Source: a virus
Reading direction: 5' to 3' (one strand)
IMG/VR virus record: IMGVR_UViG_3300036760_000042
Coordinates: 1 to 59,943 of that record
DNA length: 59,943 nt
Numbering within the stretch: position 1 is the first letter of the stretch; each line of letters starts with the position of its first letter. Below the pieces are notes generated by a model. That model was given only the letters and a program-made list of their open reading frames with translations, was not told where the DNA came from and did not search any database. Position numbers and translations under genes: made by a program. Positions 6,823 to 13,970 of this stretch are shown piece by piece.

Positions 6823-7655
6823 AGACTCTCCTGCTAGGTGCGAGTGGCCAGTTGGGCAGTGAAGTCGTCAAGCAGTGGTTCCCCGGGCACGGCACGCTGC
6901 TGGCACCCACCCGCAAGGAACTCGACCTGACCGACACGACAGCCGCTCGTGACTACATCCACACACACCACCCGGACTCCGTCATCAACTGCGCCGCATG
7001 GAGCGACGTAGACGGCTGCGAGCGCGACCCGGTCAAGGCGATGGACGTGAACTCCGAGGTCCCGAAGCTGCTTGCGCAGGCGTGCGCCGAGACTGACGCC
7101 ATGCTCGTGCACGTGTCGTCGGACTATTGCGCCTTCACAGAACTCAGCGTCTACGCCCAAAGCAAGCTCATGGGTGAGTTCCACGTCCGCAGCCTTCTGC
7201 CGAAGACTGGCGTTGTGGTGCGGGTCTCGTGTCTGCTATCGCCGCATCCGAACGGGTGGGTCGCTGGAGTGTTACGGATGGCCCGAGAGGGCCTCGTCCG
7301 GGTCGCTTCGCAGATCACCTACCCAACCACGGTTGCCACCGCAGCCAAGGCGCTGTTGTACTTCGCGACCGAAGCGACATCGCTCGAACTGGAGCGCACC
7401 CGCGGGTACGTCAACATCACAGACAAGCCTGCTGTCAGTCGGTACGCGCTGGCCAACCGCATTGCGGTGTTGGCCTACAGGGGCACCTGCCTGCCGTTCG
7501 ACATGCAAGAGGTGCCACCAGACATTCTCGGGGCATTCCGTCCAGTGGACTCACGCATGGCTGGGCCTGACGACCTGTTCGCCGAGGACTGGCGCGAGGC
7601 ACTGCCCGGGATTGTAAACGAGGCGCTCGTGAACGCGGGGGCCGTCCAGCAATGA
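6819..7655 (+). CDS. RmlD-like NAD(P)-dependent sugar reductase/epimerase
   Basis: 278 residues. A Rossmann start, MKTLLLGASGQLG (GxxGxxG at 7-13), is followed by ELDLTD, VINCAAWSDVDGCE, HVSSDY and the catalytic YAQSK (Y112, K116), all in RmlD (dTDP-4-dehydrorhamnose reductase) order. The loop between SSDY and YAQSK is shorter than usual, so the substrate may differ. It overlaps both neighbours by 4 bases. With two methyltransferases and a glycosyltransferase it suggests the phage makes or alters a deoxysugar. Confidence 0.8.
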   Translation: MKTLLLGASGQLGSEVVKQWFPGHGTLLAPTRKELDLTDTTAARDYIHTHHPDSVINCAAWSDVDGCERDPVKAMDVNSEVPKLLAQACAETDAMLVHVSSDYCAFTELSVYAQSKLMGEFHVRSLLPKTGVVVRVSCLLSPHPNGWVAGVLRMAREGLVRVASQITYPTTVATAAKALLYFATEATSLELERTRGYVNITDKPAVSRYALANRIAVLAYRGTCLPFDMQEVPPDILGAFRPVDSRMAGPDDLFAEDWREALPGIVNEALVNAGAVQQ

Positions 7656-8443
7656 GCCGACAGGGCAGTGAAATCCCTCAGGGCATCTGGGAGCACTGCC
7701 GGGACCATCCACCCCTACCGGAGGGGCAGACACTCTCCCTGCTGCACAAGATCCAGCACGACGGGGATGAGCAGGCACTGAATCGCATCGTCGAGCACAA
7801 CCTGCGGTTCGTGGTGATGCAGGCGATGAAGTACTGCCGACGCCTGAAAGATGCGGAAGCCTCCGACCTCATCGGTGTCGGCACGGTTGGCATCATCAAC
7901 GCCGCGAAGAAGTTCGACCTGAGCAGTCAGGTGCGGTTCTTGACGTACGCCAAGTTCCACTTGGTTCAGCAGGTGCAGCTATACATCCGAGAGAAGTACC
8001 AGATTGCCAAGGTCCCGGTGCGGGCCTACTACCACATGCGCAACGGCCACGGGGGTAAGGAGACCGCGCAGCAGTCGGAGCTTTCTCGCATGGCCGGTAA
8101 TGCGGTGAAGGCGGCGATTCCGTTACACGAGAAGGTGGACCTGTCGGGCAATACGTTTGGCGATGTAGGCGGCGACGGTCGCGGCTGTCTTGGCGGGTTC
8201 TCGGCAACGCCGATAGACGACGACCGCAGGAACCACATGCTGTCGGCGATAGAGAGCCTGCCACCACGGTGGCGAACGGTCATGGTCATGCGGGTGTACG
8301 ATGAATTGTCCGGGGAGGACGTAGCGAAGGAACTGGGCGTGTCGCGCCAAGCGGTGCTAAAGACCGAGCGCAGGGCGGCAGAGGCAGTCAAGATGCACCT
8401 ATACATCAAAGGCGTTCTGGACAGGAGTCCACTCGATGCCTAA
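7652..8443 (+). CDS. Phage-encoded sigma-70 family factor
   Basis: 263 residues. Region 2 spans about 45-115 (HNLRFVVMQAMKYCRR ... DLIGVGTVGIINAAKKFD ... FLTYAKFHLVQQVQLYIRE). Region 4 spans about 203-248 (LPPRWRTVMVMRVYDELS ... VAKELGVSRQAVLKTERRA), a helix-turn-helix for -35 recognition. A shortened region 3 lies between. It probably directs RNA polymerase to late promoters of the structural genes downstream. ATGA coupling to the sugar-reductase gene. Confidence 0.9.
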   Translation: MSRQGSEIPQGIWEHCRDHPPLPEGQTLSLLHKIQHDGDEQALNRIVEHNLRFVVMQAMKYCRRLKDAEASDLIGVGTVGIINAAKKFDLSSQVRFLTYAKFHLVQQVQLYIREKYQIAKVPVRAYYHMRNGHGGKETAQQSELSRMAGNAVKAAIPLHEKVDLSGNTFGDVGGDGRGCLGGFSATPIDDDRRNHMLSAIESLPPRWRTVMVMRVYDELSGEDVAKELGVSRQAVLKTERRAAEAVKMHLYIKGVLDRSPLDA

Positions 8444-8720
8444 CGAGTTCAAGAAAGCCTTGCAGGGGCTGATGCTGTCGGACCCGATGCAGTCCAAGCT
8501 GCGCCGGGCCATCGTCGAGCAAGAGAAGGTGCTCATCGAGGCGATAAAGATCGCAGCGTCGGATGACGTGGACGCTGTCGCCGCTCCAATCGTGGATGTG
8601 AAGATCGTGGCGTTCATCAACGCGATGACGCCAGAGGAACGCACGGCCTATGTGAAGACGGGAGAACTGCCACAGGCAGTGTTCACGAGGGTCAACGCAA
8701 AACTGGAGGACGGCAAGTGA
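8436..8720 (+). CDS. Hypothetical protein, 94 aa
   Basis: ATG 8436 overlaps the end of the sigma gene by 8 bases. The product is all-helical (LRRAIVEQEKVLIEAIKIAA; FINAMTPEERTAYVKTG). Its position just after the sigma factor allows a partner or anti-sigma role, but nothing in the sequence shows that. Confidence 0.7.
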   Translation: MPNEFKKALQGLMLSDPMQSKLRRAIVEQEKVLIEAIKIAASDDVDAVAAPIVDVKIVAFINAMTPEERTAYVKTGELPQAVFTRVNAKLEDGK

Positions 8721-8866
8721 CACTATGGCAGCAAGGCAAGGCCGACACGGCGGTCGCACTCCTCGGGTGCAGCGTCATCGGGGGGATCATCCTCCTGCAT
8801 CTGCTGTTCTGGGGAGGGATTCTGTACTGCCTGTGGAAGCTCATCTCGTGGGTGGTGACGAAATGA
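8717..8866 (+). CDS. Small membrane protein, 49 aa
   Basis: GTG at 8717 (GGAGGA eight bases upstream) overlaps the preceding stop, and the frame ends in a TGA sharing bases with the next ATG (8863). The product starts TLWQQGKADTAVALLG and contains one long hydrophobic segment, IIGGIILLHLLFWGGILYCLW by composition (about residues 19-40), then a short KLISWVVTK tail. A single-span or hairpin membrane protein; holin or membrane-tether roles are possible. Confidence 0.65.
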   Translation: MTLWQQGKADTAVALLGCSVIGGIILLHLLFWGGILYCLWKLISWVVTK

Positions 8867-9207
8867 GCATCCTCGACTATTTCGGCGGTCTGTTCGGGCG
8901 GCTCCCAATGAACTACAGCGGCGACGAAATCGCCAACATGCAGGCCGACAGCACCATGCAGCAGCTTAACCGGCAGATGTTCGAGTATCAGCGCCAGCAG
9001 GGACTCCAGATGCTCATGCGTGATGCGAAGCGAGCGGGCGAGGCGCACCCGAGGGCCGACATCATCGACTCTTCGGTGCATGTGTCGGCTATGTTCGACC
9101 GCGCTGCGGCTGGAAAGAATCCGTATCGGGACGGTGCTATCGACACCACCGCAGTCGATGTTGTCGAGCCGAAGGCGCTCATAGGGGGCGGCAGTGATAA
9201 TTCGTAA
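8863..9207 (+). CDS. Hypothetical protein, 114 aa
   Basis: ATG 8863 overlaps the stop of the small membrane protein gene. Begins MSILDYFGGLFGR, then a Gln/Met-rich helix (ADSTMQQLNRQMFEYQRQQ) and a polar tail ending in IGGGSDNS. Helical and Gln-rich like minor virion proteins. No family recognised. Confidence 0.7.
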   Translation: MSILDYFGGLFGRLPMNYSGDEIANMQADSTMQQLNRQMFEYQRQQGLQMLMRDAKRAGEAHPRADIIDSSVHVSAMFDRAAAGKNPYRDGAIDTTAVDVVEPKALIGGGSDNS

Positions 9208-9517
9208 CTGCTACGCCTACATGCCCCACCCGTGGGACAAGGCCATCAGCTTTGCCGTGATGGATATCGACCTCACCAAGCGCCCAGCGGAGAGTGTCGG
9301 CGCTCCGCTCACGATGGTCCCGCACGAGGAAGGCACGATATTCGGCGAACCGACGTTCTCGCTTAACACGGAGGCCGCGCAGAAGCTCATGGACAGCCTG
9401 TGGGCTGTCGGAATTCGACCGTCTGAGGGTACAAGCTCTACTGGCGCGATGCGTGCCACCCAGAAGCACCTCGAAGACATGCGCTGGTTGGCGATGAAAG
9501 GCAAGGGGCCGAAATGA
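9194..9517 (+). CDS. Hypothetical protein, 107 aa
   Basis: GTG 9194 with AGGGGG upstream; overlaps the previous gene by 14 bases. Compact alpha/beta composition (AISFAVMDIDLTKRP, LMDSLWAVGIRPSEG). Resembles small conserved phage proteins found before the large terminase but has no recognised function. Confidence 0.7.
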   Translation: MIIRNCYAYMPHPWDKAISFAVMDIDLTKRPAESVGAPLTMVPHEEGTIFGEPTFSLNTEAAQKLMDSLWAVGIRPSEGTSSTGAMRATQKHLEDMRWLAMKGKGPK

Positions 9518-9678
9518 GCGCATGGAGGGAGTGCGAGGAACACCCACAGCCTGAGTGTGCGTGCGGCGCAGACAGGACCGGCGTGTCGATGTACTGCCAG
9601 TGTTGCAACATGCTGACGACCCTCCCGCATAGCCACCCGGAGCTTTCGCCAATCAGATGCCCGAGCCTGAAGACATAG
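9514..9678 (+). CDS. Small Cys-rich protein, 54 aa
   Basis: ATG 9514 overlaps the preceding stop (ATGA). The product carries seven cysteines (C7, C15, C17, C28, C30, C31, C49), including CACG and CQCC, so a small zinc-binding module is likely. It overlaps the start of the terminase gene by 22 bases, suggesting translational coupling. Confidence 0.6.
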   Translation: MSAWRECEEHPQPECACGADRTGVSMYCQCCNMLTTLPHSHPELSPIRCPSLKT

Positions 9679-11285
9679 CCGCCCGCGCCCATGCTCAGAT
9701 GCTTGAGCATCAGGCGTTGTTCCGTGCCGACCCGTGGTACGCCATCGAGCGCGGCTGGGTCATCACGCAGGATGAGCACCCGCCAGAGGGGGTGCCAGCG
9801 GTGCGCCCATTCCCGGCGCTCGACAACCTGAGGGCGGCAATGGTCATGATGCTGACCGAGCAGCGAGGCATGATGGCCAAGACGCGCCAGTTGATGATCA
9901 CGTGGCTGGTGGCGTGGCTGTTGCTCTGGGACGCCATCACCGTGGAGGGGCGGCTCAACATCATCCAAGGCAAGCGGCTCGATGACGTGATGGCGAAGGG
10001 GCAGAAGAGCGTGCTCGGTCGCATCAGGTTCATGCGGAAACACCTGCCCGCGTTTCTCCAGCCCGAGGTTCTCGAAGAGAACATGACCTCGGAGTCCTAC
10101 GCGAACGGGTCCACCATCGAGGCATTGCCGGAAGGCGGTTCGGTGGTCAGGTCGCGCACGCCGTCGCGCATGCTGATGGACGAGGTCTGCTTCCACGAGA
10201 GCGGCGAGAGCAACTGGAACGCCGCCAACCCTGCGGCTGGATGGCTCTGGGCGGTGTCGACACCAAACGGTCACGAGTTCCTGTGGAGACAGGCAGACCG
10301 AGACAAGCCGTGGGACGACTGGCGTCACTGGCCGGAGATCCGCAAGGGCCTGCACGGCTACAAGAGCGCCAACGGCATCATGCTCGCGTTTCTGTCGTGG
10401 GAGTCGGACCCGTCCAGATGCACGCCAGAGGCGGCGTCAGCGCGGCGGAAGGGGTACACGTCGGAGCGCGACTTCATGCGCGAGCAGATGGGCAGCTTCT
10501 CGATCTACTCCGGTGTGGGTGTCTACTCCAACGAGTTTCGAGAAGACACGCACGTCATCGCGAAGTACGTGCCGAATCCGATGGGTCCAATCATCAGGGG
10601 CTGGGACTTCGGGTACAACGGGCAGGCGGTGGGGTTCTATCAGTTGAACTCGCTTGGCCAGCTTGTCTGGTTCGACCTGATCATCCTCAAGCATGTCGGT
10701 CTCCCGGTAGTGGCGCAGGAAGCGGTGCGCCGCATGGGCGTGTACCACTCGGTCACCAAGCAGCGCAAGTTCATCGGCGCGGACGGTCAAGGGACCATCA
10801 TCGGCCCGGTGGTGAACGACTACGGAGACCCCGCAGGCGAAGCGCACGATGCGCAGGGGGAAACGGTCGCGGCGGTACTGTCCCGGCACGACATCCACGT
10901 GCGCTCCAAGCCGACCACCGGGCGCAAGAGTCATCTGGTCGAGCAGGTGCGCATGTTGCTGATGCCACGGAGCGACGGCACCCCGGGTATATTATTGGCT
11001 CGGAACAGTCCCGAGATGGAACACGCCATTGCAGGCTTCAACGGCGGCTACCACTGGGGACCACCGAAGGACGGCAAAGCGGAAAAGACAGTCCCGCACA
11101 AGGATGGGTTCTACGACCACATCTTCGACCAACTGCAGTACGCTGTGGACCATGTTGCGCCGTTGCGCCCGGCGTGGAAAGAAGACAGTCCTCAGGGCAA
11201 TATCTGGTGGCGCGAGGAATCAATCGGCGTGGGCAATGAGGTTGACCTGCCATACGGCAGCGACCAGCGCACCACGCCATTCTAG
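9657..11285 (+). CDS. terL: Terminase large subunit
   Basis: 542 residues. ATPase half: adenine-side AKTRQ (74-78, replacing a classical Walker A), Walker B MLMDE (172-176) and coupling motif STPNG (201-205). Nuclease half: GWDFGYN with D317, a later IGADGQG segment, and a C-terminal HIFDQLQYAVDH helix typical of the RNaseH-fold nuclease end. It packages DNA into the prohead through the portal at 13,971. It starts within the upstream Cys-rich gene. Confidence 0.9.
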   Translation: MPEPEDIAARAHAQMLEHQALFRADPWYAIERGWVITQDEHPPEGVPAVRPFPALDNLRAAMVMMLTEQRGMMAKTRQLMITWLVAWLLLWDAITVEGRLNIIQGKRLDDVMAKGQKSVLGRIRFMRKHLPAFLQPEVLEENMTSESYANGSTIEALPEGGSVVRSRTPSRMLMDEVCFHESGESNWNAANPAAGWLWAVSTPNGHEFLWRQADRDKPWDDWRHWPEIRKGLHGYKSANGIMLAFLSWESDPSRCTPEAASARRKGYTSERDFMREQMGSFSIYSGVGVYSNEFREDTHVIAKYVPNPMGPIIRGWDFGYNGQAVGFYQLNSLGQLVWFDLIILKHVGLPVVAQEAVRRMGVYHSVTKQRKFIGADGQGTIIGPVVNDYGDPAGEAHDAQGETVAAVLSRHDIHVRSKPTTGRKSHLVEQVRMLLMPRSDGTPGILLARNSPEMEHAIAGFNGGYHWGPPKDGKAEKTVPHKDGFYDHIFDQLQYAVDHVAPLRPAWKEDSPQGNIWWREESIGVGNEVDLPYGSDQRTTPF

Positions 11286-11296
11286 GAGGCAGCACA

Positions 11297-11644
11297 ATGG
11301 CAACTCCGGGCGCGTACATGAATGCGAATCAGCAGGGCGACGGCGCAGCGGTAGAGTCTGAAGGCGCGGCAGGCGCTGGCGAGCCGACACCGGCCCGTGC
11401 AGGCGGTGGCATGAGCGACGAAGGTGAATACAACTCGGCGGCGCAGAACGCCAACGCATCTCAGCATGGCCGTCCAGCCATCTCCGAGAAGCCCGACAAC
11501 CTGACAGGCAGCATCGAGAGCAGCGGGCCGAGCAGGAGCGAAGGCGACATCGGCATCCAACAGTACCCCTACGTTGGCCCCCCGTCGCGGACGACTGCCC
11601 CGGGAGGTTCCGGCAACCCGTACGAGGGTGACGGCGGTCTGTGA
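11297..11644 (+). CDS. Disordered low-complexity protein, 115 aa
   Basis: ATG 11297 preceded by AGGAGG. Rich in Gly, Ala, Ser, Glu and Asn with almost no hydrophobic core (EGAAGAGEPTPARAGGG). Its place between terminase and portal suggests a head-assembly accessory or internal protein. No family recognised. Confidence 0.65.
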   Translation: MATPGAYMNANQQGDGAAVESEGAAGAGEPTPARAGGGMSDEGEYNSAAQNANASQHGRPAISEKPDNLTGSIESSGPSRSEGDIGIQQYPYVGPPSRTTAPGGSGNPYEGDGGL

Positions 11645-11784
11645 ACGAGCCGCTTGATCTGATCAAAGGCGAGCCGCCCGAGGCGTTCAGGACTCACGCC
11701 AAGGGCGGCTCCTATCCCCAGCAAGGAGCCAATCCAGATGCCAGCAAAAAAAACCCCAAAGAAGATTGCCAGCGCCTCGCCTAA
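11641..11784 (+). CDS. Putative small protein, 47 aa
   Basis: GTG 11641 overlaps the preceding stop (GTGA) and the frame runs 47 codons to TAA 11784, overlapping the start of the von Willebrand A gene. Hydrophilic and basic (ASKKNPKEDCQRLA at the end). The SD is poor. Coupling is the main support. Confidence 0.4.
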   Translation: MNEPLDLIKGEPPEAFRTHAKGGSYPQQGANPDASKKNPKEDCQRLA

Positions 11785-12430
11785 GAAGAAGCCGTTGCCT
11801 GTCCATGTCGCGGTAATCATTGACGAGAGCGGGAGCATGTCGTCATGCGAGCAGGCCACGCGGTCTTCGTTCAACGAGTTCATCGAAGTGCAGAAGCAGG
11901 ACAAGGCAGTCGCAAGCATCACCCTGACGGCGTTCAACACGGCGTGCAGGAAGGTGTTCTCGGGTGTCCAGACGAAGTCCGCACCGCTGCTGACTGAGAA
12001 GAACTACTGCCCGCACGGGCTGACCGCGCTGCACGATGCGGTGGGCGTAACAGTCAATGCGCTGATGAAGGCTGTCCCGAAGAAGCATCGGGTGCTGTGC
12101 TGCATCATGACCGATGGGCAGGAAAACGCCTCGAAGGAATATGACCTCAGCGACATCAAAGCGCTCATCGAGAAGATGCAGAAAACGAAGCTGTGGACGT
12201 TCGTGTTCATCGGGGCGAACCAGAATGCGTGGTACGAGGGGAGCAAGATGGGCATCCCCATAGGGAACGCGATCAACTACGCCGCTACACCCGCTGGCAC
12301 CATGGCGGCTGGGGCGGGACTTATCTGCAACACGTCGGCCTACACGCACAGCGCGGCTGGGAGCACGCAAACATTCTGGGGCGGGCAGCGCGTGGTAACG
12401 CCAGCCAAGACCCCTCGGGGGAAACACTGA
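11738..12430 (+). CDS. von Willebrand factor A domain protein
   Basis: 230 residues. After a Lys/Pro-rich start (1-20) a vWA fold follows: VHVAVIIDESGSM gives the metal-site motif DxSxS (D29, S31, S33). HGLTALHDAV supplies the conserved Thr and IMTDGQEN the conserved Asp. The C-terminal part is Gly/Ala/Thr-rich. vWA proteins bind partners through the metal site. Here, among head genes, it may act in assembly or host binding. It overlaps the next gene by one base. Confidence 0.85.
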   Translation: MPAKKTPKKIASASPKKKPLPVHVAVIIDESGSMSSCEQATRSSFNEFIEVQKQDKAVASITLTAFNTACRKVFSGVQTKSAPLLTEKNYCPHGLTALHDAVGVTVNALMKAVPKKHRVLCCIMTDGQENASKEYDLSDIKALIEKMQKTKLWTFVFIGANQNAWYEGSKMGIPIGNAINYAATPAGTMAAGAGLICNTSAYTHSAAGSTQTFWGGQRVVTPAKTPRGKH

Positions 12431-13086
12431 TGGCCGACAACTCGTTGTCGGCGGTGGAGAGGGCTTCTGGCGGCAAGCTCCCCGTGTGGGTCAACGACCC
12501 GGGAGAAGGCGTGCACCTGCACCTCGGGGCATGGAAAACCCCGAAGGCTGGTTACATCAACGTCGATAGAGTTCCGTTCGATGGCATCGACGCAGTGGCC
12601 GACCTCGAAAAGGACTGGCCGTGGGAGGACAGTTCGGTGGACAGCATCGTCGCTCTGGATGTCGCCGAGCACTTGCGCGGGTGGTACGAGTTCCCTGACC
12701 CGGTGTACCTGCGAATGGTCAGAGCGGCAACGGACCCCTTGGAGGCCGTGAAGATTCTGGCGCAGGCCATTGAGCACCCCGTCCGTCGATACGGGGCAAT
12801 CCACTTCATGAACGAGGCGTGGCGCGTGCTGCGCCCAAACGGACGGATGCTCTTGTCGGTGCCCAGCACTGTGGGTGTTGCAGCGTTTCAGGACCCGACT
12901 CATGTGAGCTTCTGGAACGCCCGGTCGTTCTCGTACTACCTGATCGACAACGAGACACACCAGCCCGGGACGTGGAACCCAGACATAACGGCCCGCTTCC
13001 TGATGTCGAGTGGGTGGTCCGTCGTCATGTCTGACCAGCAGTGGGACAGCGCCCATCTCCGGGCCTACAAGGGCGATGGCATATAA
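12430..13086 (+). CDS. Second class I SAM-dependent methyltransferase
   Basis: 218 residues from ATG 12430, sharing a base with the vWA stop. The start YINVDRVPFDGID plays the motif II role and WEDSSVDSIVALDVAEHL is motif III, with the EHL of small-molecule methyltransferases. EAWRVLRPNGRMLLSVPST and QDPTHVSFWNARSF follow. The classical glycine loop is reduced (HLHLGAWKTPKAG), as in the compact 'predicted methyltransferase' families of glycan clusters. Unrelated in detail to the 5745 enzyme. Confidence 0.75.
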   Translation: MADNSLSAVERASGGKLPVWVNDPGEGVHLHLGAWKTPKAGYINVDRVPFDGIDAVADLEKDWPWEDSSVDSIVALDVAEHLRGWYEFPDPVYLRMVRAATDPLEAVKILAQAIEHPVRRYGAIHFMNEAWRVLRPNGRMLLSVPSTVGVAAFQDPTHVSFWNARSFSYYLIDNETHQPGTWNPDITARFLMSSGWSVVMSDQQWDSAHLRAYKGDGI

Positions 13087-13124
13087 TTGACCCGGAGCAG
13101 TTCATGTCCTTCGGAGGATTCGCG

Positions 13125-13334
13125 ATGGCTCAAGGCAGAGTGGCAGACGCAGCGGCCAATAAGTATTCGGCTGGCGGCGGAGAGATGAACACGTTCAACG
13201 TGAAGGACTCGGACGACGGCGACGGCAATAACGTGTTCGTCGGCGACCTGTCCGTCCAGAATCTGGTGATGCTCGGGCTCGCGCTGCCGTGTGTCGGTGG
13301 CGAGGAGTACAACGAACCCGGCGAGAAGGAGTGA
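13125..13334 (+). CDS. Hypothetical protein, 69 aa
   Basis: ATG 13125 chosen for GGAGGA eight bases upstream; ATG 13104 with GGAG is also possible. Polar and acidic with DSDDGDGNN in the middle and a short hydrophobic stretch (LVMLGLALPCVGG). Member of a row of small head-region genes. Function unknown. Confidence 0.65.
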   Translation: MAQGRVADAAANKYSAGGGEMNTFNVKDSDDGDGNNVFVGDLSVQNLVMLGLALPCVGGEEYNEPGEKE

Positions 13335-13336
13335 CC

Positions 13337-13618
13337 ATGGCAGGAACCCTGATGGAAAAGGTCAACGGCTGGCTTGGCAAGCGGGGCAACAAGTCGGAAA
13401 TAAAGGGTCCGCGTGGTCGCGGCAGGATTGGCTACGGTGGCGGCGCTGGTGGCGGAACCTCCGTCCCCAGACCCAAGGCGATGTCCATCCAGTCCCCGGC
13501 GACATCCGTCCCCAGACCCAATGGGAATCTGTCGATACCGAGGCCGAAGACAGGAGGAACGTCAATCCCACGCCCGACTGGCGGAGCCGTCGTCAGGGGC
13601 ATCTTCGGGAAATTATGA
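13337..13618 (+). CDS. Basic protein with S-[IV]-P-R-P repeats, 93 aa
   Basis: ATG 13337 with AAGGAG upstream. After a basic Gly-rich stretch (RGRGRIGYGGGAGGG) it contains four copies of S-[VI]-P-R-P with spacing of 11 to 15 residues, ending GGAVVRGIFGKL. The repeat suggests a flexible binding tail, perhaps a minor head or internal protein. No family recognised. Confidence 0.7.
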   Translation: MAGTLMEKVNGWLGKRGNKSEIKGPRGRGRIGYGGGAGGGTSVPRPKAMSIQSPATSVPRPNGNLSIPRPKTGGTSIPRPTGGAVVRGIFGKL

Positions 13619-13935
13619 AGACTGTCGTCACAATCACGACGCCTCCGCTGGAGTGGAGCAAGCAAAAGCTGGTCGAGATGCGCCGCGACATACTCCTCTT
13701 CTTGGCCCAGCAGTGCGCGCCGAACTCGCAGTGGACTGAGACTCTGGTGGGCATGCCGCCCGAGAAGCCGAAAGCAGCGCCAATGTACGTGAAGCTGAAG
13801 TGCAAATCGTGCAAGCTGGCACCGTGGTACGCGGACAAGTTCACGTCGTGCCCGGTGTGCGGGCAAAGGCAAACCGTTGTGAAGGCCACCGTCAAGCGGG
13901 TTCCGCTTCCAGACGGAGTGCAGGCGGTCGAATGA
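13615..13935 (+). CDS. Zinc-ribbon protein, 106 aa
   Basis: ATG 13615 overlaps the preceding stop. The N-terminal half is helical (SKQKLVEMRRDILLFLAQQ). CKSC ... SCPVCG near residues 63-81 is a four-Cys zinc ribbon, and the tail is basic (ATVKRVP). Located directly before the portal gene. Function unknown. Confidence 0.7.
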   Translation: MKTVVTITTPPLEWSKQKLVEMRRDILLFLAQQCAPNSQWTETLVGMPPEKPKAAPMYVKLKCKSCKLAPWYADKFTSCPVCGQRQTVVKATVKRVPLPDGVQAVE

Positions 13936-13970
13936 CCGGGAAGCCAACGCCGCAGTAACTCGGAGACGCC

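Noticed and set aside
9438-10355. 305-codon frame opposite the terminase gene
   Set aside because: Contradicted by clear terminase motifs on the plus strand; His/Arg-rich shadow.
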